The notes: a model not told the origin generated them from the sequence alone. Counted from the first letter of the stretch, positions 25,785 through 39,950 are shown. The stretch is 64,000 bases of DNA from Porogramme epimiltina (GCA_900155495.1 FTLJ01000231.1:1-64000), one strand, 5' to 3'. Numbers and translations: made by a program.

Positions 25785-26556
25785 TCATTCGTCCTCGACT
25801 TTCTTTAGTCCACTAACGTCTCTCGTACCCCTGCGAACACGATCCTTCAGCACACTATACAGGGATATGTTGCCAGTATGTAGACGTACATCACCGGCAT
25901 ACCAAAGATATCGATCGCGTCGATACGCGTTTCATCTTCTCCACCCTGGTTGTTCACTACGAAAATCTGCATCCCTTGTAAGCCAGAGGATCATAGCGGG
26001 ACGCAAAGGGAGCATAACCTACATGCAAACTAGTGATCGACTGGAAACGCACAAACCGGAGGGGAAGTTTCCTGCCCTCGCGCAAGTCATCCTCCGTGAG
26101 CTCGATTTCCTGCACGATCGCCTGCTGCTCCTCTGCATCCTCGAAGCTCACCGACGGTCGGTTAATGAGTAGCCGGATCGTCCGCGGACCCTGGGGGATG
26201 TTCTCCGTTTGTAGAGCGATTGAGCGGATCTTCACAGTCTGATTGAACTGCACCAGCGAGAGATTGGCTGTGTTAGCGGCAACAAAAGTGTGCTGCAGGA
26301 CCCATTGGCGAAGGCTCACGGGGATATTGAGAAGTAGTTGCTCATCCGCGTCGCTGAGAATGTGCGCGCTCCCTGTGTTCTTTTTCTTGCTTGCTAAGAT
26401 GGACTTAAGTGTATGCTGAGGTCCTTCGTTGAGGCAGTTGACCTGTTGAATGTCGAGATGTTCGAGCAGGGAGGCCTGCGTATGCGCGGCGCGGGGTCAA
26501 CGCCACACCACACGAGCGAGCAATCGTCGACGGTGCCTCACTTCTGTTTCGGCCAT
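25785..26556 (-). CDS. PITH-domain protein
   Basis: A small protein made of a single PITH (proteasome-interacting thioredoxin) domain without the thioredoxin domain; relatives associate with the 26S proteasome. Exons in gene order: 26556-26542, 26475-26320, 26247-26023, 25966-25890 and 25830-25785, coding 172 residues. Key segments are DADEQLLLNIPFNQTVKI, rebuilt across intron 2, then INRPSVSFEDAEE and ELTEDDLREGRKLPLRFVRFQ. The last are IFVVNNQGGEDETRIDAI and the C-terminal GTRDVSGLKK. The first exon is only 15 nt. Intron 2 leaves an open but non-conserved frame if retained. The gene is convergent with the PNKP gene, the stops being 120 bases apart. Confidence 0.88.
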
Positions 26557-26816
26557 TATGTTTGCAGCAGTTGTGTGTGGTTCAAACGAGCGGACGAGCA
26601 GGTGCAGGGTGGGGTGGTATCGAGGATGAATTAAGAGTTGGACAGAGTACAGGCTCGTAATAGGGTAGAAAGGAACGGGTGAGATTAGATAAGATCAAGA
26701 AGCGACGTATACCGAAGGGGAGAAATACAGCAGCGCAAACAGTAGCGACTCCCTGTAATACTTAGCACACCCGACTGTCCTCTCTTCCCACATCCAGCTA
26801 CGAGGTATATAATCCA

Positions 26817-29290
26817 TCATACAATCACGCACTCGTCCTTCGCATCCTGACGCGTCGGCCGTGCCATGTTCGCCCGCTTGTTTCCATTCCGTTTCATCTC
26901 CGTCAGTCGGTTCATTGCCCTCTTGTTTCCTTGCGCTACGAACCACCGACATAAGTACCACGCCACCAACAGCAAAAGCATATCAAGATTGACTCACCTG
27001 CTGCTCGCATATACCACCGCTTCGCGAACTCGACATCCTGCTTGACACCGATCCCAACCTCTGCATAGTACCCAACCGCATACTCCGCTTTGCTCAGACC
27101 TTTGTTCGCCGCCCTCCTCGCCCACAAGTACGCCTCCGAATCGCTCTGCTTCAGGACACCCTCGCTTCCTGTCAGGTACCACCCACTCAGCGCCAGCTCC
27201 GCCTCTGCGTGCCCCTTCTCCGCCGCTTTCGTGTACCACGCAATAGAGCGCCGCGGGTCCACTGGGCACGTCAGTGAGCCATATTCAAACGCCTGGCCCA
27301 GCTTGTACTGAGAGTGTGTATAACCGAGGTGGCCTGCGCGCTGATAGAGCTCCCTCGCATACGCCGGATCTGGTGGAACGACGCCATTGTTTGGATTCTC
27401 GTGGAGCATCGCGAGCTCATGCAATGCATGTGGGTTCTCCTCGTCCGCCTGTTCCGCCGCGCGTCGCAGCCAGCCGATAGCCTCGCGGGGGCTTGGGGGC
27501 TGCTTGAGAAGTCCGCGGAGGAGGATGACGCCGAGCTTGTACATGGCGGCCGTGTCACCAAGAGAGGCAGCTTTACGGTAGAACGCGGCTGCGCGCTGAG
27601 GGTCCGCACGGGTGCCGGCACCGATCTCATTGCAGACTGCAACACGGTAACACGCAGCGGCATGGTTCTGTTTGGCAGCTTGAAGGTAGAGGTGATAGGC
27701 TCGCTCATGATCGACCTGCAATCCCAGCATACCCGTTCCGTGGCAGTTGGCGAGGAAGAACTGTGCCTCGTCGTAGGGCTGACCTTGCGTTGCGAGTTTG
27801 CGAATTACTTTCAACGACTCCTGGATGAGGGTATCGCGATACTTTCGAAGCCCACGCTGATCTTTGGCGTCCGCACCGATCTTCTTCGCAGCATCGATCA
27901 GGTACTTGGCGTAGAGGAAGTGAGCTTCGGGGTCTGGGTCGTCCTTGATTCGTTGACGGTACTGATCAATGTACTCTTTCGTGTATGGGGGCGCGCTCAG
28001 ATCTATGGCCTTGGACTTCTGCGTGCGAAGGTTTACAGAAGCCGTAGTCTCTGATCGTTGCAACCGAGGACGGGTCATCTCAAATTCAGGCTCTTCTTGC
28101 GGCGGTGGCGGCATCGGCGGCGCCGTCTGGAAAGACGATGCGTTGGAGGGACCTCTTGACAAGCTGGACTGAGACCCGGAAGGATACCCGGGGCCACCCT
28201 GGTACGGACCAGGCCCCAAGTACGGCGCCGATTGGCCGGGAGGAACGGGTGCATAGTTTTGCTGAGGGTATGGCGAAGGCCCAGGTCCAGGGTGGGGGTA
28301 TGGGGACTGGGATGGACCTGGGGGAAGGTAGGGAGCGCCGCCTGGACCGGGAGGTCCTGGAGGATATGGTGCATGCATCGGGGGACCAGGCGGGGCGCCA
28401 CCCGGTGGAGGACCCATGCCCAAGACGTCCGACGCCGCGGCGTAGAGATGGTTGTTGTTGAATTCAGCCCCAGGCGGTGGGCCGTTGTAAGGTCCTTGTC
28501 CGTGTCCATTCCAGCTGCCCGGCGGAGGCGGGTATCCCCTTGGTGGAGCGTGTGGGTTGGGCTGGTACATGGCGGCGGGGTCCTCGTACGAATAGAGACT
28601 GACTAGATCGGCGTCTGGGTCATGACCGTCGCTATAGAAGCTGGTACCCCCGCTCCCTCCAGAGTGAATTGAAGCGGAACGACCAGTGTCCACGCGGCCT
28701 GGCGGCTGGCGGCGCATCTGGTCAGGAGATGTAGGGAGACCCATCGGAGGACCCATGCGCTGGGGGGACTGCATGGACTGCATGGACTGCATAGATCGCA
28801 TGGACATGGACGTGCCTGCACGGGGGATAGGATCGCTGAGAGGAGGCCCGTGGCCGGGAGGACCACGCTGAGCGATGGACATGTTGCCGAACTGGTCGGC
28901 AAGCGCGTTCGGGTTGTAATGGTGGTGGGAGGGAAGTGGGGGGACAGTATCTTCTTCTCCATAGTAGTCGGCGTGCTGTGTGTTGATTGCAGGGACAGAT
29001 CGGTTTTGGTGACGCATGAGGGGCGGATTCACTAGTCGGAAAGCAGGCAGATATCGCGATGGACGGGTATATTAGGACGGTGAGCAGGATGGGGCACAAG
29101 CACGCTCACTGGATTCCTGTCCGTGGGGGGCGCCGTTCACCTCTTCATACGGGGGGACGTCGTAGTCGACGGGGACGGTGTAGGCTCTATGCGGAGCATG
29201 GTTCCAGTGTTCGCTGTCGGGAGGGAGGCCCTGGCGACGAGCATGCATGTCCGGGGGCGGGGCGGGCTGGTGGTCCTGGGCGTCGGCCAT
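26817..29290 (-). CDS. Sel1-repeat chitin synthase activator (SKT5/Chs4-like)
   Basis: Probable adaptor that activates and localises chitin synthase at the plasma membrane. Exons in gene order: 29290-29110, 29031-26998 and 26935-26817, coding 777 residues. The N-terminal half is disordered and Pro/Gly/Tyr-rich, with a short tandem 9-base repeat coding MQS units near 28768-28800. The C-terminal half has about seven Sel1 repeats (for example CHGTGMLGLQ, YKLGVILLRGLL, YKLGQAFEYG). The tail is basic and ends CVIV, a CaaX prenylation box as in Chs4/Skt5. An in-frame ATG at 29455 could extend the N-terminus by 55 residues. The next gene downstream on the same strand is unrelated. Confidence 0.85.
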
Positions 29291-29669
29291 GGCGGCGGGC
29301 GGGGAGAGCTGGACCGAGGAGCGACAGCGGTGGGGGATCGAGGGAGAGCGGCGGAAGGGATGGGGGTGTGGGGAAGTGAGGCCGGCGTCGGACGCGGGAG
29401 AGGACGTTGCTGGGATCGCTTGAGGTGGGATCGCTTGAGTGTTGGGGACATGCACAGCCGATCTTGTTGACGGCCCAAACGTCGTCTCAAATCGTTTCTC
29501 CGTCGCTTTCTCGTCCTATCGATCTCTCGCTCACACCGACGCATATTGCACACCCCGCACACAGCAGCCCGCCGATGGGCGCGGCACACCTGCTCGCCCG
29601 ACGCTGCGTCATGGAGGCGGAAAGAAACTGAAAGCCGGCGTTGAAAGCGTAGGGAATAATGATAAGGGC
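29291..29669. other. Promoter region of the SKT5-like gene
   Basis: About 380 bases between the JHD1 stop and the SKT5-like start, both on the minus strand. It includes an upstream in-frame ATG (29455) for the SKT5-like gene, so part may be coding. No other feature seen. Confidence 0.35.
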
Positions 29670-32181
29670 CTAACTGCCGCTCTCCACAGCCACCCTCCCC
29701 GTGCTCTCCGCATCCGGCCCGCCCTCCATCCTCACGTCCTCCTCCACAGCGCCCTCCCCAGCTACCCGCGCCCCGTCCTCCCCTCCCAGCTCTTCTCTCT
29801 TCTCAGCCTCGGCCGGCGCAGCCGTGGGTACCGGCGTGCCCCCGCTCCAGACCCACTCCTCCAGCACCCGCTCGACCTTCTGTCGTTCTAGCCCCTTCGC
29901 CGTCCGCCGCACCTTCACGATCACATCTCGTCTCCGGACCACCTGAGCCTCATCGCCGCCCTCCTCTTCGCCCATATCCTTCCCGCCCGACAGCTCCCGT
30001 ATCCATTCATCAGTCCCCGAGTCAGGACGCCGGGCCCGGACCGACGCGGTCTCCGTCTCTGTCGGCCGCTCTTCCACCCTATCCCACCCAGGCCGTTTGT
30101 AGTTACGAAAGAGTTCCATGCCGTCGTCGCCGTGGTCCGTCGCAGCCCGCTTTCGTTTTTGCGCAGTTCCGTTGGCCACCGAGTCGCCATTGGTCGATCT
30201 GCCCTTCTTGTGGTTCCGGTTGTCGTCGTCACTGGAATACCCCGAAGCATGCCGCGCCCTCCACCGCAGCTCTCTGGCCAGTGCAGGTGCGTCCTTGATT
30301 CGGTCCCCAGGGACTTCTTCCTTCGCATGGCGCTTGGCTGCGTCCGTCCCACGCTCCATCGTCCGCGTCTCAGCGACGAGGAATTCTGCCAAAGCTTCGA
30401 CACCTTCCAGAATCCGCGGAGGGAATTCCTCCTTCGCCTTGAGATCGCGCAGGTACTTCTCGCCGGCGTACCAGCAGAGTCTAATCCGAAGGTGAGCGGG
30501 GGACGGCGTGAGTAGGTCCACTATTCTTACTTCGCGAAGTAGGGAAACCGGAACTTTTTCGGGACGTGTGTAGCGATCTCAATCTCCCGTACCCGTAGCT
30601 CTGCAGAAATGTCAGCATGATACTTATCGGAGTCCATAGGCGAGATACAACGTACGTGCAGCGACGTTGTATGAATGCAAGAAGTTACCACCAAATACGA
30701 GCGTGTCTGCGGGAGTATACTATTTGACACGGTCATAATGAGAACGAAGCTATCTGCGTATAACCACTCACCACAGCGTGTATCCATCCCGTGGGGATAA
30801 GCATGGTGTTGCCCGTGCTGAGCTCGACCTTGAACACCTCGTCGCACATGTCGCCCAACCATGAATGGCTCTGCATCTCGCTTCCTGACCACCGCTCATA
30901 AGCGGCAAGGTTCGCGGGAGTAGGGCGGATGAAGTAGAAAACCTGGAAGCCATAGATGGGGTTAGCGGAGCAAAACGGAGCCGCTTGCGGGCGCACCTTC
31001 TTGCCGTGCAGAATATGGTAATACACAGACGATCCAGCGAAGTCAATATGCCAATCCTGTGAGAAATGTTCCTCGTGAATGAAATACGCCAAGCCATGAG
31101 ATGCCTACGCACGGTCCACGCTCCGCCCACGCCCATGAGGCAATACAACTGAACTTTGGGATAGGTGTGGCCCCGGCCTCTCTTGGTGCTCGGCCAGAAC
31201 TTTTCTACCCAATCCAGTTCCCGCACGATCCGCGGGGGCAACACGCGATCGGCGAGCTCGGTGCCTGAGATCTCAAGAGATATGACGTTACGAATCTTGT
31301 CGCGCTTCGCGGACTCTGTGTTCCAATACTCGGCCCATTTGCCCAGAGTCCAGTGTACATTTGACTGTGTTGCGACATCTGTGGACCACACGAGCCCCCA
31401 GAGCACAAGTATTACGGCACCATATAAATGAGACAACATGACCCCTGACGGGGGGAAAGCACGTACCGATTACCTCGACTGGGAACTCTTCCCCCAACGC
31501 TTCAGCGACATCGTTGACGGAGAAACCAGTAGGAGGCATCTTCATACCCAGCCCCTCTTCTGTCTCGATGAGGACGGGCTCCGTCATAGCGAGCTCGTCA
31601 CTCTCCAGCCACTCGATGCCCACGTCCGCCCCCTTCATACGCTTGAAGGGGTCTTTCTTGATCTCCTTGCCCTCCATCATCCTCAGCCACCGATTTGGGT
31701 CCATCTCCTGACCCACATTCAGCCCGGCATAGTCACGCTGTGTCTTCTTTCTCGTCGACTTGCGCGTGGGCGGCTTCATCGTGATGACGCGTGCGGGGTC
31801 CGCATCAAGGCAAGGTCTGCAGAACCTGCGTTGTCCACCGCCACCACCGCAAGTCAACAACGTTGTAGCCTCCGCGCACAAAGGGTTACATAAAGAAGAC
31901 GAAACCCACCATTTGTCCACGGCGTCAAGGTCACCATCCCCCGCGCACCTCCAATGGAACCAGATCTTGCACGCGTCACACCGCACCCACTTCTCCTTGT
32001 CCGCTGCGTCCAGCGGCGGCTGTCCCGCCTCGTCCCTGCACGCAGGGCACCTTTCGTCCTGGGCCTTGCCCCCCTCCGCCGCCTCCGGTTCCGGGAGCAT
32101 CTGCGAGTCGTCATCGGCGGCGCCTGTGGAGGGCTCGGGCGTCTTCTGGGCCTTGCCTGTCCGGCGGCGAGGGCGAGCCAT
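29670..32181 (-). CDS. JmjC histone demethylase with PHD finger (JHD1/KDM2 type)
   Basis: Fe(II)/2-oxoglutarate-dependent demethylase expected to act on methylated H3K36. Exons in gene order: 32181-31910, 31825-31467, 31378-31113, 31056-30997, 30942-30772, 30719-30656, 30600-30531 and 30480-29670, coding 690 residues. An N-terminal PHD finger has [19 protein letters not shown] and FCRPC. The JmjC core follows: VEVIDVATQSN, then WHIDF (His and Asp iron ligands near 302 and 304) and [16 protein letters not shown] (third His near 374). The order matches JHD1/KDM2. The C-terminal 270 residues are acidic and basic low-complexity sequence and include WSGGTPVP. No CXXC zinc finger or F-box is visible, as in yeast Jhd1. 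Confidence 0.93.
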
Positions 32182-32652
32182 GGTAAAAACGAGTGTCTGC
32201 GGTGCGTCGTGTGCGCCGTGCGGGCAAGGACGGGTTCGTGGGTATGCTGAGTCGTGGGCGAACCGGTCTGACGAGTGAGGTGGGGAGCGCGCTCGCAGAC
32301 TCCCGCGCCGTGCTGTACCACAACTGCTTGACGCTGACAAGCGATCGCCCAAACAGGCAAGGCAGCTTCGCGGGTTGACGGCCGGACGCTGAGACCGCCT
32401 GTCCGGCTGTCGCCGGCTCTCGTTCTTGAATCTGGACCACCATGCTACCATGTGTACACCTGCAATTCGTCCCAACAACTCTGGCGCGGTCTGGTGTAAT
32501 ATTGGATAAACACGTAAACAGCCAACATGCAAAGTTACAGTTGTTATTCTATTGACCTCTCTATAAGATTAGCAGTTACAACCGGACTGTCCATGTCCTA
32601 CTACAGATACAGTTGACTTCTCGCATGCCTTCTCAAGCTTCACATCATCTAC
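32182..32652. other. Intergenic region, PGK 3' end and JHD1 promoter
   Basis: About 470 bases between the PGK stop and the JHD1 start, both on the minus strand. The JHD1 frame stays open upstream of its ATG but with no conserved content. AT-richer sequence near 32500-32600 is probably PGK 3' UTR. Confidence 0.35.
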
Positions 32653-34283
32653 TCACTGCTTCTCGCTCAGCTCCGCAACGCCAGGAAGGGTCTGCATTGG
32701 CACTATATCAACAGCGCGGACATGGAAGCAAGATTGGGTTGTGCTGACCTTGCCCTCGAGGAGCTCGAGACTCGCGCCGCCACCGGTGCTGACGTGGCTC
32801 AGTTTGTCCTCCGCGCCGTAGTTGGCAACAACGGTAGCGGTATCTCCACCACCGACAATCACAGTCGCGCCATTCTGCGCGGCCTCAATGTTGGCATCGA
32901 GAAGCGCCTTCGAAGACGCCGCGAAAGCCGGGAACTCGAACACGCCGGGGGGGCTAGAGACACCCATTAGTTCCAGGCCAACTTTCCAGACAATCTACGG
33001 CTACTCACCCGTTCCAGAGGATGGTCTTCGCCTCCAAAACCGTCTCGCGGAACAACTCACGACTCTTCGGGCCAGCATCCAGACCCATCCAGTCGTCAGG
33101 GATACCCTCCTCGTCCGTCGTTTGGCCAGTCTGTAGAGGAGTTAACCAATGTCACTGAACGCATTCTGATCTGACGCACCTTGGCGTCCTTGTCGAACTT
33201 GTCGGCAGTGACGTAGTCAATGGGGAAAACGATCTTGATATCGCGCGCCTTGGCCTTCTCAACGAGCGCAGCGACCTTCTCGGACCCAGCAGCATCGAAG
33301 AGGGACTGACCAATCTGCACAAGCACAATTCACACCGTGTCAACACGCTCAACACGCGCTGTTTTGAGGCATCGTACCTTGACGTTGTTCAGCGTCTTCT
33401 TGAAGGTAAAGGCCATACCGCCGCAGATGATCAGGGAGTTGACCTGCAGACCACCATAAGTTGGAGACCATGAAGTAAGTCATCTCTACGCACCTTGTCC
33501 AGCATGTTCTCAATGAGCTGAATCTTATCGGAGACCTTCGCGCCGCCAAGAATAGCGAGGAAGGGGCGCTCAGGGTGCTCGAGGGCCTTGGCGAAGTAAT
33601 CGAGCTCCTTCTTCATGAGGAAACCTGCGGCGCGCTGGGAGAGCTTAACGCCGACCATGCTCGAATGCGCGCGGTGCGCGGTGCCGAACGCGTCGTTGAC
33701 ATAAACGTCGCCGAGCTTGGTGAGGCCCTCGCGGAACTCGGTGACCTTGGCGGGATCGGCCTTGGTCTTCTTGCCCTCCTTGTCCTTGCTCGAGCCCTCC
33801 TCCTCGATGTGGAAACGGAGGTTCTCGAGGAGGATGACGGAGCCCTCAGGGGCGTCGGCGACAGCCTTTTCTACGTCGGGGCCAACGCACTCGTTGACGA
33901 AGGTGACCGACTTTCCGAGGTGCTTCTCAAGCTCGTGGGAGACAGGCTCGAGGGAGTACTTGGGGTTGACCTTGCCATCAGGGCGGCCGAGGTGGGACAT
34001 CAAGATGACCTTGGAGGCGCCTTTTTCCCAGTCAGGACGGGCGGCGCACGGGTGCAGCAAAGGGGCGTACCGTTGTCGATGGCATACTTGACGGTGGGCA
34101 GTGCGGCTACGATACGCTAGGGAGGGGGATGTGAGGGTGTAGAGTAGCTGGCGGGGAGAATGGACATACGGCGGGGTTAGTGACCTTGCCCTCCTGCATG
34201 GGGACATTGAAGTCGACGCGGATGAGGACGCGCTTGCCCTTGAGGTCGAGGTCGGTGATGGAGAGCTTGTTGGCGATGGACAT
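32653..34283 (-). CDS. Phosphoglycerate kinase
   Basis: Glycolytic enzyme converting 1,3-bisphosphoglycerate and ADP to 3-phosphoglycerate and ATP; cytosolic. Exons in gene order: 34283-34170, 34116-34071, 34020-33494, 33443-33378, 33314-33180, 33130-33009, 32953-32749 and 32691-32653, coding 417 residues, exactly the family size. Signatures include [51 protein letters not shown] and [11 protein letters not shown]. The C-terminus [11 protein letters not shown] is restored across the last intron. Intron 2 ends in AAG after a short A run. A TATA-like element sits about 60 bases upstream of the start, fitting a highly expressed gene. Confidence 0.97.
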
Positions 34284-34341
34284 GACTGGGGGTGGTCGGG
34301 AGAAAAAGGGCGATCGATGGTGGGCCGGGGACGGAGGCGGG

Positions 34342-34348
34342 CTTATAT
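34342..34348 (-). promoter_or_regulatory. TATA-like element of the PGK gene
   Basis: The minus strand reads ATATAAG here, about 60 bases before the PGK start codon, in otherwise GC-rich DNA. The position is compatible with a TATA box with a short leader. The same interval also holds the promoter of the divergent RGG-protein gene. Confidence 0.45.
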
Positions 34349-34538
34349 CGACATTCGATGAAGTCAGGCCCCAGTGTGAGGCTCGGCATCTCCCACTCCA
34401 GCTCGTTCTCCCGGCGCATTACCGCATCGGGCGCGCGGCTGCGATTGGCGGGTTCGCGTCTCGGCCGTTTCTGGTCTCGCTCTCCAGAGCCTTCTGTCCT
34501 GTTCCTCGCCCGTCCTCTCCCGTCTTTCTCACTCTCCC

Positions 34539-35466
34539 ATGCCTGACAATCCGCCCCCAGACCAGGCCGCTTCCAATTCCCTCGGCCTGGACCTTGACGC
34601 GCTCAAGCTCAAGGACGATCCAGAACCCGCCGCGCCGAAGCCTCCTCCTGCGGATGGCACTAGTCCATCCGAGGACACCCCCACGTCCCCCACAGACGCT
34701 GCAGACACAAAGACAGAGGGCGACGACAAGGATGCCGCCGGAAAAAAGGAGCCCAAGGAGAAGAAGAAACCGTACGTGAACCCCGATCGTGTCAAGACCG
34801 GTGGGCAGCGGGTGCGTCTCTTCTCCAATCGCGGACAACTGCGCGCCGTATTGAGCGGTCCTCTCAGGAGAAGCCTAGTGAAGAGGAGCTCGCGGAGCGG
34901 ATGGCGCGCATCCGCGAGCAGAACGAGAAGATCAAGCAAAGGAGACTGGTACGCATACTCACTGCATTGGCGGCATGGCTCGACTGACAAACGCGTGCAG
35001 GACGTCCAAGCGGACGAGGACGAGTACAAGAAGATGCAAGAAGTGGAGCGCGTCAAGGTTGCGAAAGCGAAAAAGGTACAGGAGAGCGTGGACAAAGCCC
35101 GCGAGCAGAATGCTCGCCGTAAGATGGATAAGGTATGTCTCCATGGCTTCCAACGACTGTTCGGCTTCCTGACTGCCACCCCCCTGGTAGATCCAAAGCC
35201 GCGAGTGGGACTCTGGGAAGCCCTCGCGGGAATGGAACAAGCCCAAGAGGGCCGACGAGGAGACTGATGACGCTGAGAAGAAAGCGCAGCCGTCGATCGG
35301 CATCCGAGGCGGTGTGCGTGGTGGTGGGCGCGGCGGAGGGCGGGGCAGAGGACGTGGAGGGGGAGGAGGAGTAACGTCCCCTGCTGCAGAGCGGGGTGAG
35401 AAGAAGGATGCACCTGGTGCAGAAACCCCCAGTGCGCCTGCAGAGACCGTTGCTGCGAGCTCATGA
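34539..35466 (+). CDS. RGG-box protein of unknown function
   Basis: Exons 34539-34811, 34868-34948, 35001-35132 and 35191-35466 give 253 residues. I do not recognise a named family. The first 75 residues are acidic and Pro/Ser/Thr-rich. Next comes KKPYVNPDRVKTGGQR and a highly charged predicted coiled coil (EEELAERMARIREQNEKI), continuing as long helices rich in Lys, Glu and Arg. A short REWDSGK box precedes a Gly/Arg tract (GGVRGGGRGGGRGRGRGGGG) and an Ala/Pro-rich tail. The RGG tract suggests RNA or ribosome association. Splicing is clean and the frame exact, so it is very likely a real conserved gene. It shares a 255-base divergent promoter with PGK. Confidence 0.78.
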
Positions 35467-35736
35467 AATATACCCATGTATCAGTACGACTCCTGTATTT
35501 TCGGATGATCCTGTTCGTGCTTTGCTGTAATATTGAAACATCCGAGGCTTGACCTCGCACCCGAATCCCAGTCCGAGCCAGAATCTATGCTGTTGTGAGG
35601 CTCCGGTCCGTCGGTCTCCGGTGCAAGATTTTCCGTAAGCGCCCGATCGCCCTCCTCGAGGCTTGCTCACTTTCTACTTTACAACATCCCCCGCTCGACG
35701 TCTGTGTTTTGCAGCGTCTCTACCACTACTCCCAAC

Positions 35737-38431
35737 ATGGGGCGCGGCGTCCTTCTGACATCCAACCTTCCGCAACTACAAAACCTCATCAAGCGTGATC
35801 CTCCCGCATACAAGGAGGAGTTCCTTCAACAGTGGAATCACTACAACAGCATTCGCCAGATCTTCCAAATCAACCCTGACGAGAATGCCCAACATTTTAG
35901 GGAGCTTGTCTCCTTCATCGCCCAGGTGTGCATAGCTGGCTACCCCTTTTGCGCTCGCCGCTTCTTACTTGTGGAAACAGGTCGCGCAGTGCTACCCTAA
36001 GGAGACGGCAGATTTCCCCTCGCAAATCTCTTCCCTGCTTCTTGAGAGCTATGGCACACTCTCCCCGGACACCCGCAAGTCCCTAGTCCAAAACTTGGTT
36101 ATGCTACGCAACAAGGAGGTCATCACTTCGATCACGTATGCCTTGAGTTCGTTTCTTCACCTTCATTCCGTTCGTTAAACCGCTGTCCTCAGGCTCCTCC
36201 AGACTCTTTTCCCCCTCCTCCCTCGTACGACCTCCTCTTCTTTACGCGCATTCATAAGGAGGACCATTCTTTCTGACATTCGCACCGCCAACCTCCGCAC
36301 CAAAAATCACAAGCTCAACCGCGCGGTGCAAGCGATGCTCTTCGGAATGGTCGAGCGGGGGATGGAAGCGGAAGTCGTTGGAGACAAGGGAAAGCTCAGG
36401 GCAGCAGCGGGGCCCTCTTCAGCTGCTAATAACGGGGAGGAAGCGATGTGGGCCGTTGTTTTGACGAAGGAACTATGGAGGAAGGGTATTTGGTATGTTT
36501 TTCCTTTTTTTTCCTGTCATGGGCTGTGTCAAACTCTCCACACAGGAACGACGCAAAGACCGTTTCCATCATCGCCCTTGGTTGCTTCCATCCCGTAGTG
36601 AAGGTTCAAAGCGGGTCACTGCACTTTTTCCTCGGGAGCGATGAGGAGAAGGAAGACAGTGATGACGAGGAGGAAGACGTAAGCCATCTTGCATGTATAC
36701 TCGAAACGGTTTGCTCAACGCTTGCTATTTTAGCTCCCCGACGTGAAGTCCTTGCAACACCGCCGCGACATCAACAAGAAGACTCGGAGCGGGGACAAAA
36801 AGCTACAGAAGACGATGAAGTCTGTCAAGGCTGTACGTCTGGCCCTCATATCTCGAACGCTTAACCCTCACACCCCCCACAGAAGAAGAAAAAGAAAGCT
36901 GAAGCGGCAAACACGAACTTCCCTGCCATTCAGCTTCTCAACGACCCCCAGACGTTCGGCGAGAAGCTCTACGACATGCTTAACAAGTACGACAAGCGTT
37001 TCTCTCTCGACCACAAGATTCTCCTCATGCAGCTCCTCTCACGCGTCATGGGCGGGCACAAGCTCTGCGTGCTCGGATTCTACACCTACATCATGAAGTA
37101 TCTCGCGCATCACCAGCTCCGCATCCCCGCAATCCTCGTCGCGCTCGCGCAGTCCGTGCACGAATACACTCCCCCAGATGCGCTCACGCCTGTCGTCCGC
37201 AAGCTTGCGCATGAGTTCGTCCACCCTGGCGTTGGCAGCGAAGTCATTGCGGCAGGGCTCAACTCCATCCGCGAGGTTTGTCGCCGTCAGCCATGGGCAA
37301 TGGAGGAGGACCTCCTTGGTGACCTCGTCGAGTACCGTAAGAGCCGTGACAAGGCCGTCACTGCTGCAGCGCGTGGCCTGCTCCAGCTCTTCCGCGAGGT
37401 CAACCCTGGCATGCTCAAGCGGCGTGAACGCGGCAAAGAGGCGAGCATGGGCATAGCCAAGGGCTCACAGCCTCTGCCGTTTGGTCATAGCGCAGAAGCA
37501 GCTGTTGACATCGAGGGCTTGGTGGTATGTGTTTATGTTCTAAGGATATCCCAAGGTCTTGTCCTTACATGATTGTGTGAACAGCTACTGGAAGACCACC
37601 TCAGGAAGCTCCGGGAAGAGGACGGTGTCGCGTCTGGGGACGAACCCGAGGACGATGAAGCAGCGTGGGAAGGCTGGGACGTCGAATCCGACTCCGATGA
37701 GTCCTCCGACGGATGGGTCAGCGTAGATTCGGACAGCGGCGAGGACCTGGAGATCAGCGACAGCGAGGATGAGGATGGGAAGGGCAAGAAGAAATCGAAG
37801 TCCAAGGGTAAAGCGAAGGCTCATGAGGAAGATGCGCCAGACGCTGAGGGTGCGGAGAAAGACCAGACAGAGGAAACGGCAGAGGAAGCGGCGAAGCGGA
37901 TATCAACGCTCGCCACAACCAAGGTACGTCGAGTGTATGTTCATCTCAAGACTATGTGACCGAGTGCCGTTTCAGATTCTTACACCTGCCGACTTCGCCC
38001 TGCTAAACGATCTGCGCATTAAAGCCGCTAACGAGGCTGTAGAACGCGGTGGTGGCAGCGCTGCAAAGCGCAAACTCGCAACGCTTGAGTCGCAGAAGAA
38101 GACCCTCCTCGCCTCCTCAGATGGTAACTTGGTCGAGACTTTCATTTCGGAGAACGACATCCTAGGACCGCGCAAGAAGGCCAAAGCGGACTATGCGGAG
38201 CGCATGGCGTCAATCGAGAAGGGCCGTGAGGGACGTGAGAAGTACGGCTCGCTCAAGGGCAAGAAGAACAAAGCAGCACCAAGCAGCTCGACGAATCGAG
38301 AGAAGGCGCGCAACAAACCGCTCATGATGATTCTCGCCAGCGGCGCGGTGCGCAGCAAGAAGAAGGCGTCGTTACGAGAAAAGCAGCAGAAGCTGCGTGC
38401 ACACATCGAAAGGGCGAAGAAGGCACATTAA
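35737..38431 (+). CDS. SDA1 ribosome biogenesis protein
   Basis: Nucleolar/nuclear factor needed for 60S pre-ribosome maturation and export. Exons 35737-35925, 35981-36135, 36193-36492, 36546-36678, 36734-36832, 36883-37524, 37585-37923 and 37976-38431 give 770 residues. The N-terminal SDA1 region has [19 protein letters not shown] and [12 protein letters not shown]. The central domain holds [19 protein letters not shown] and [19 protein letters not shown] very acidic Ser/Asp/Glu segment (residues about 520-580) precedes the conserved [13 protein letters not shown]. The C-terminus is strongly basic ([24 protein letters not shown] in part). Domain order and size match yeast Sda1. Confidence 0.95.
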
Positions 38432-38575
38432 AAGGGTTTCTATGCTTGACCGTGGACTGCATGTGTGTTCTATTTGGGCACATCTACATGTATAGACTAC
38501 ATATCCTATCCCTCTACTATGTGATGTGACAGATCTATTTGCCGTCGGTTGGGCCCACGGCACTCCTTTTGCCAG

Positions 38576-39916
<1,341 letters not shown>

Positions 39917-39950
39917 GGCGGCTGGTGGCTGGAGGCGATGGGATCGCTGA

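Noticed and set aside
26248..26319. Open frame extending the PITH protein (starting MSLRQW)
   Set aside because: It is intron 2: removing it restores NIPFNQTVKI, conserved in PITH domains.
27314..28054. Plus-strand ORF of 246 codons within the SKT5-like gene
   Set aside because: Antisense shadow of the Sel1 repeats, which are clear on the minus strand.
31288..32532. Longer JHD1 frame starting upstream near 32532
   Set aside because: The extra N-terminal sequence has no conserved content and passes through sites better explained as introns; the ATG at 32181 lies just before the PHD region.
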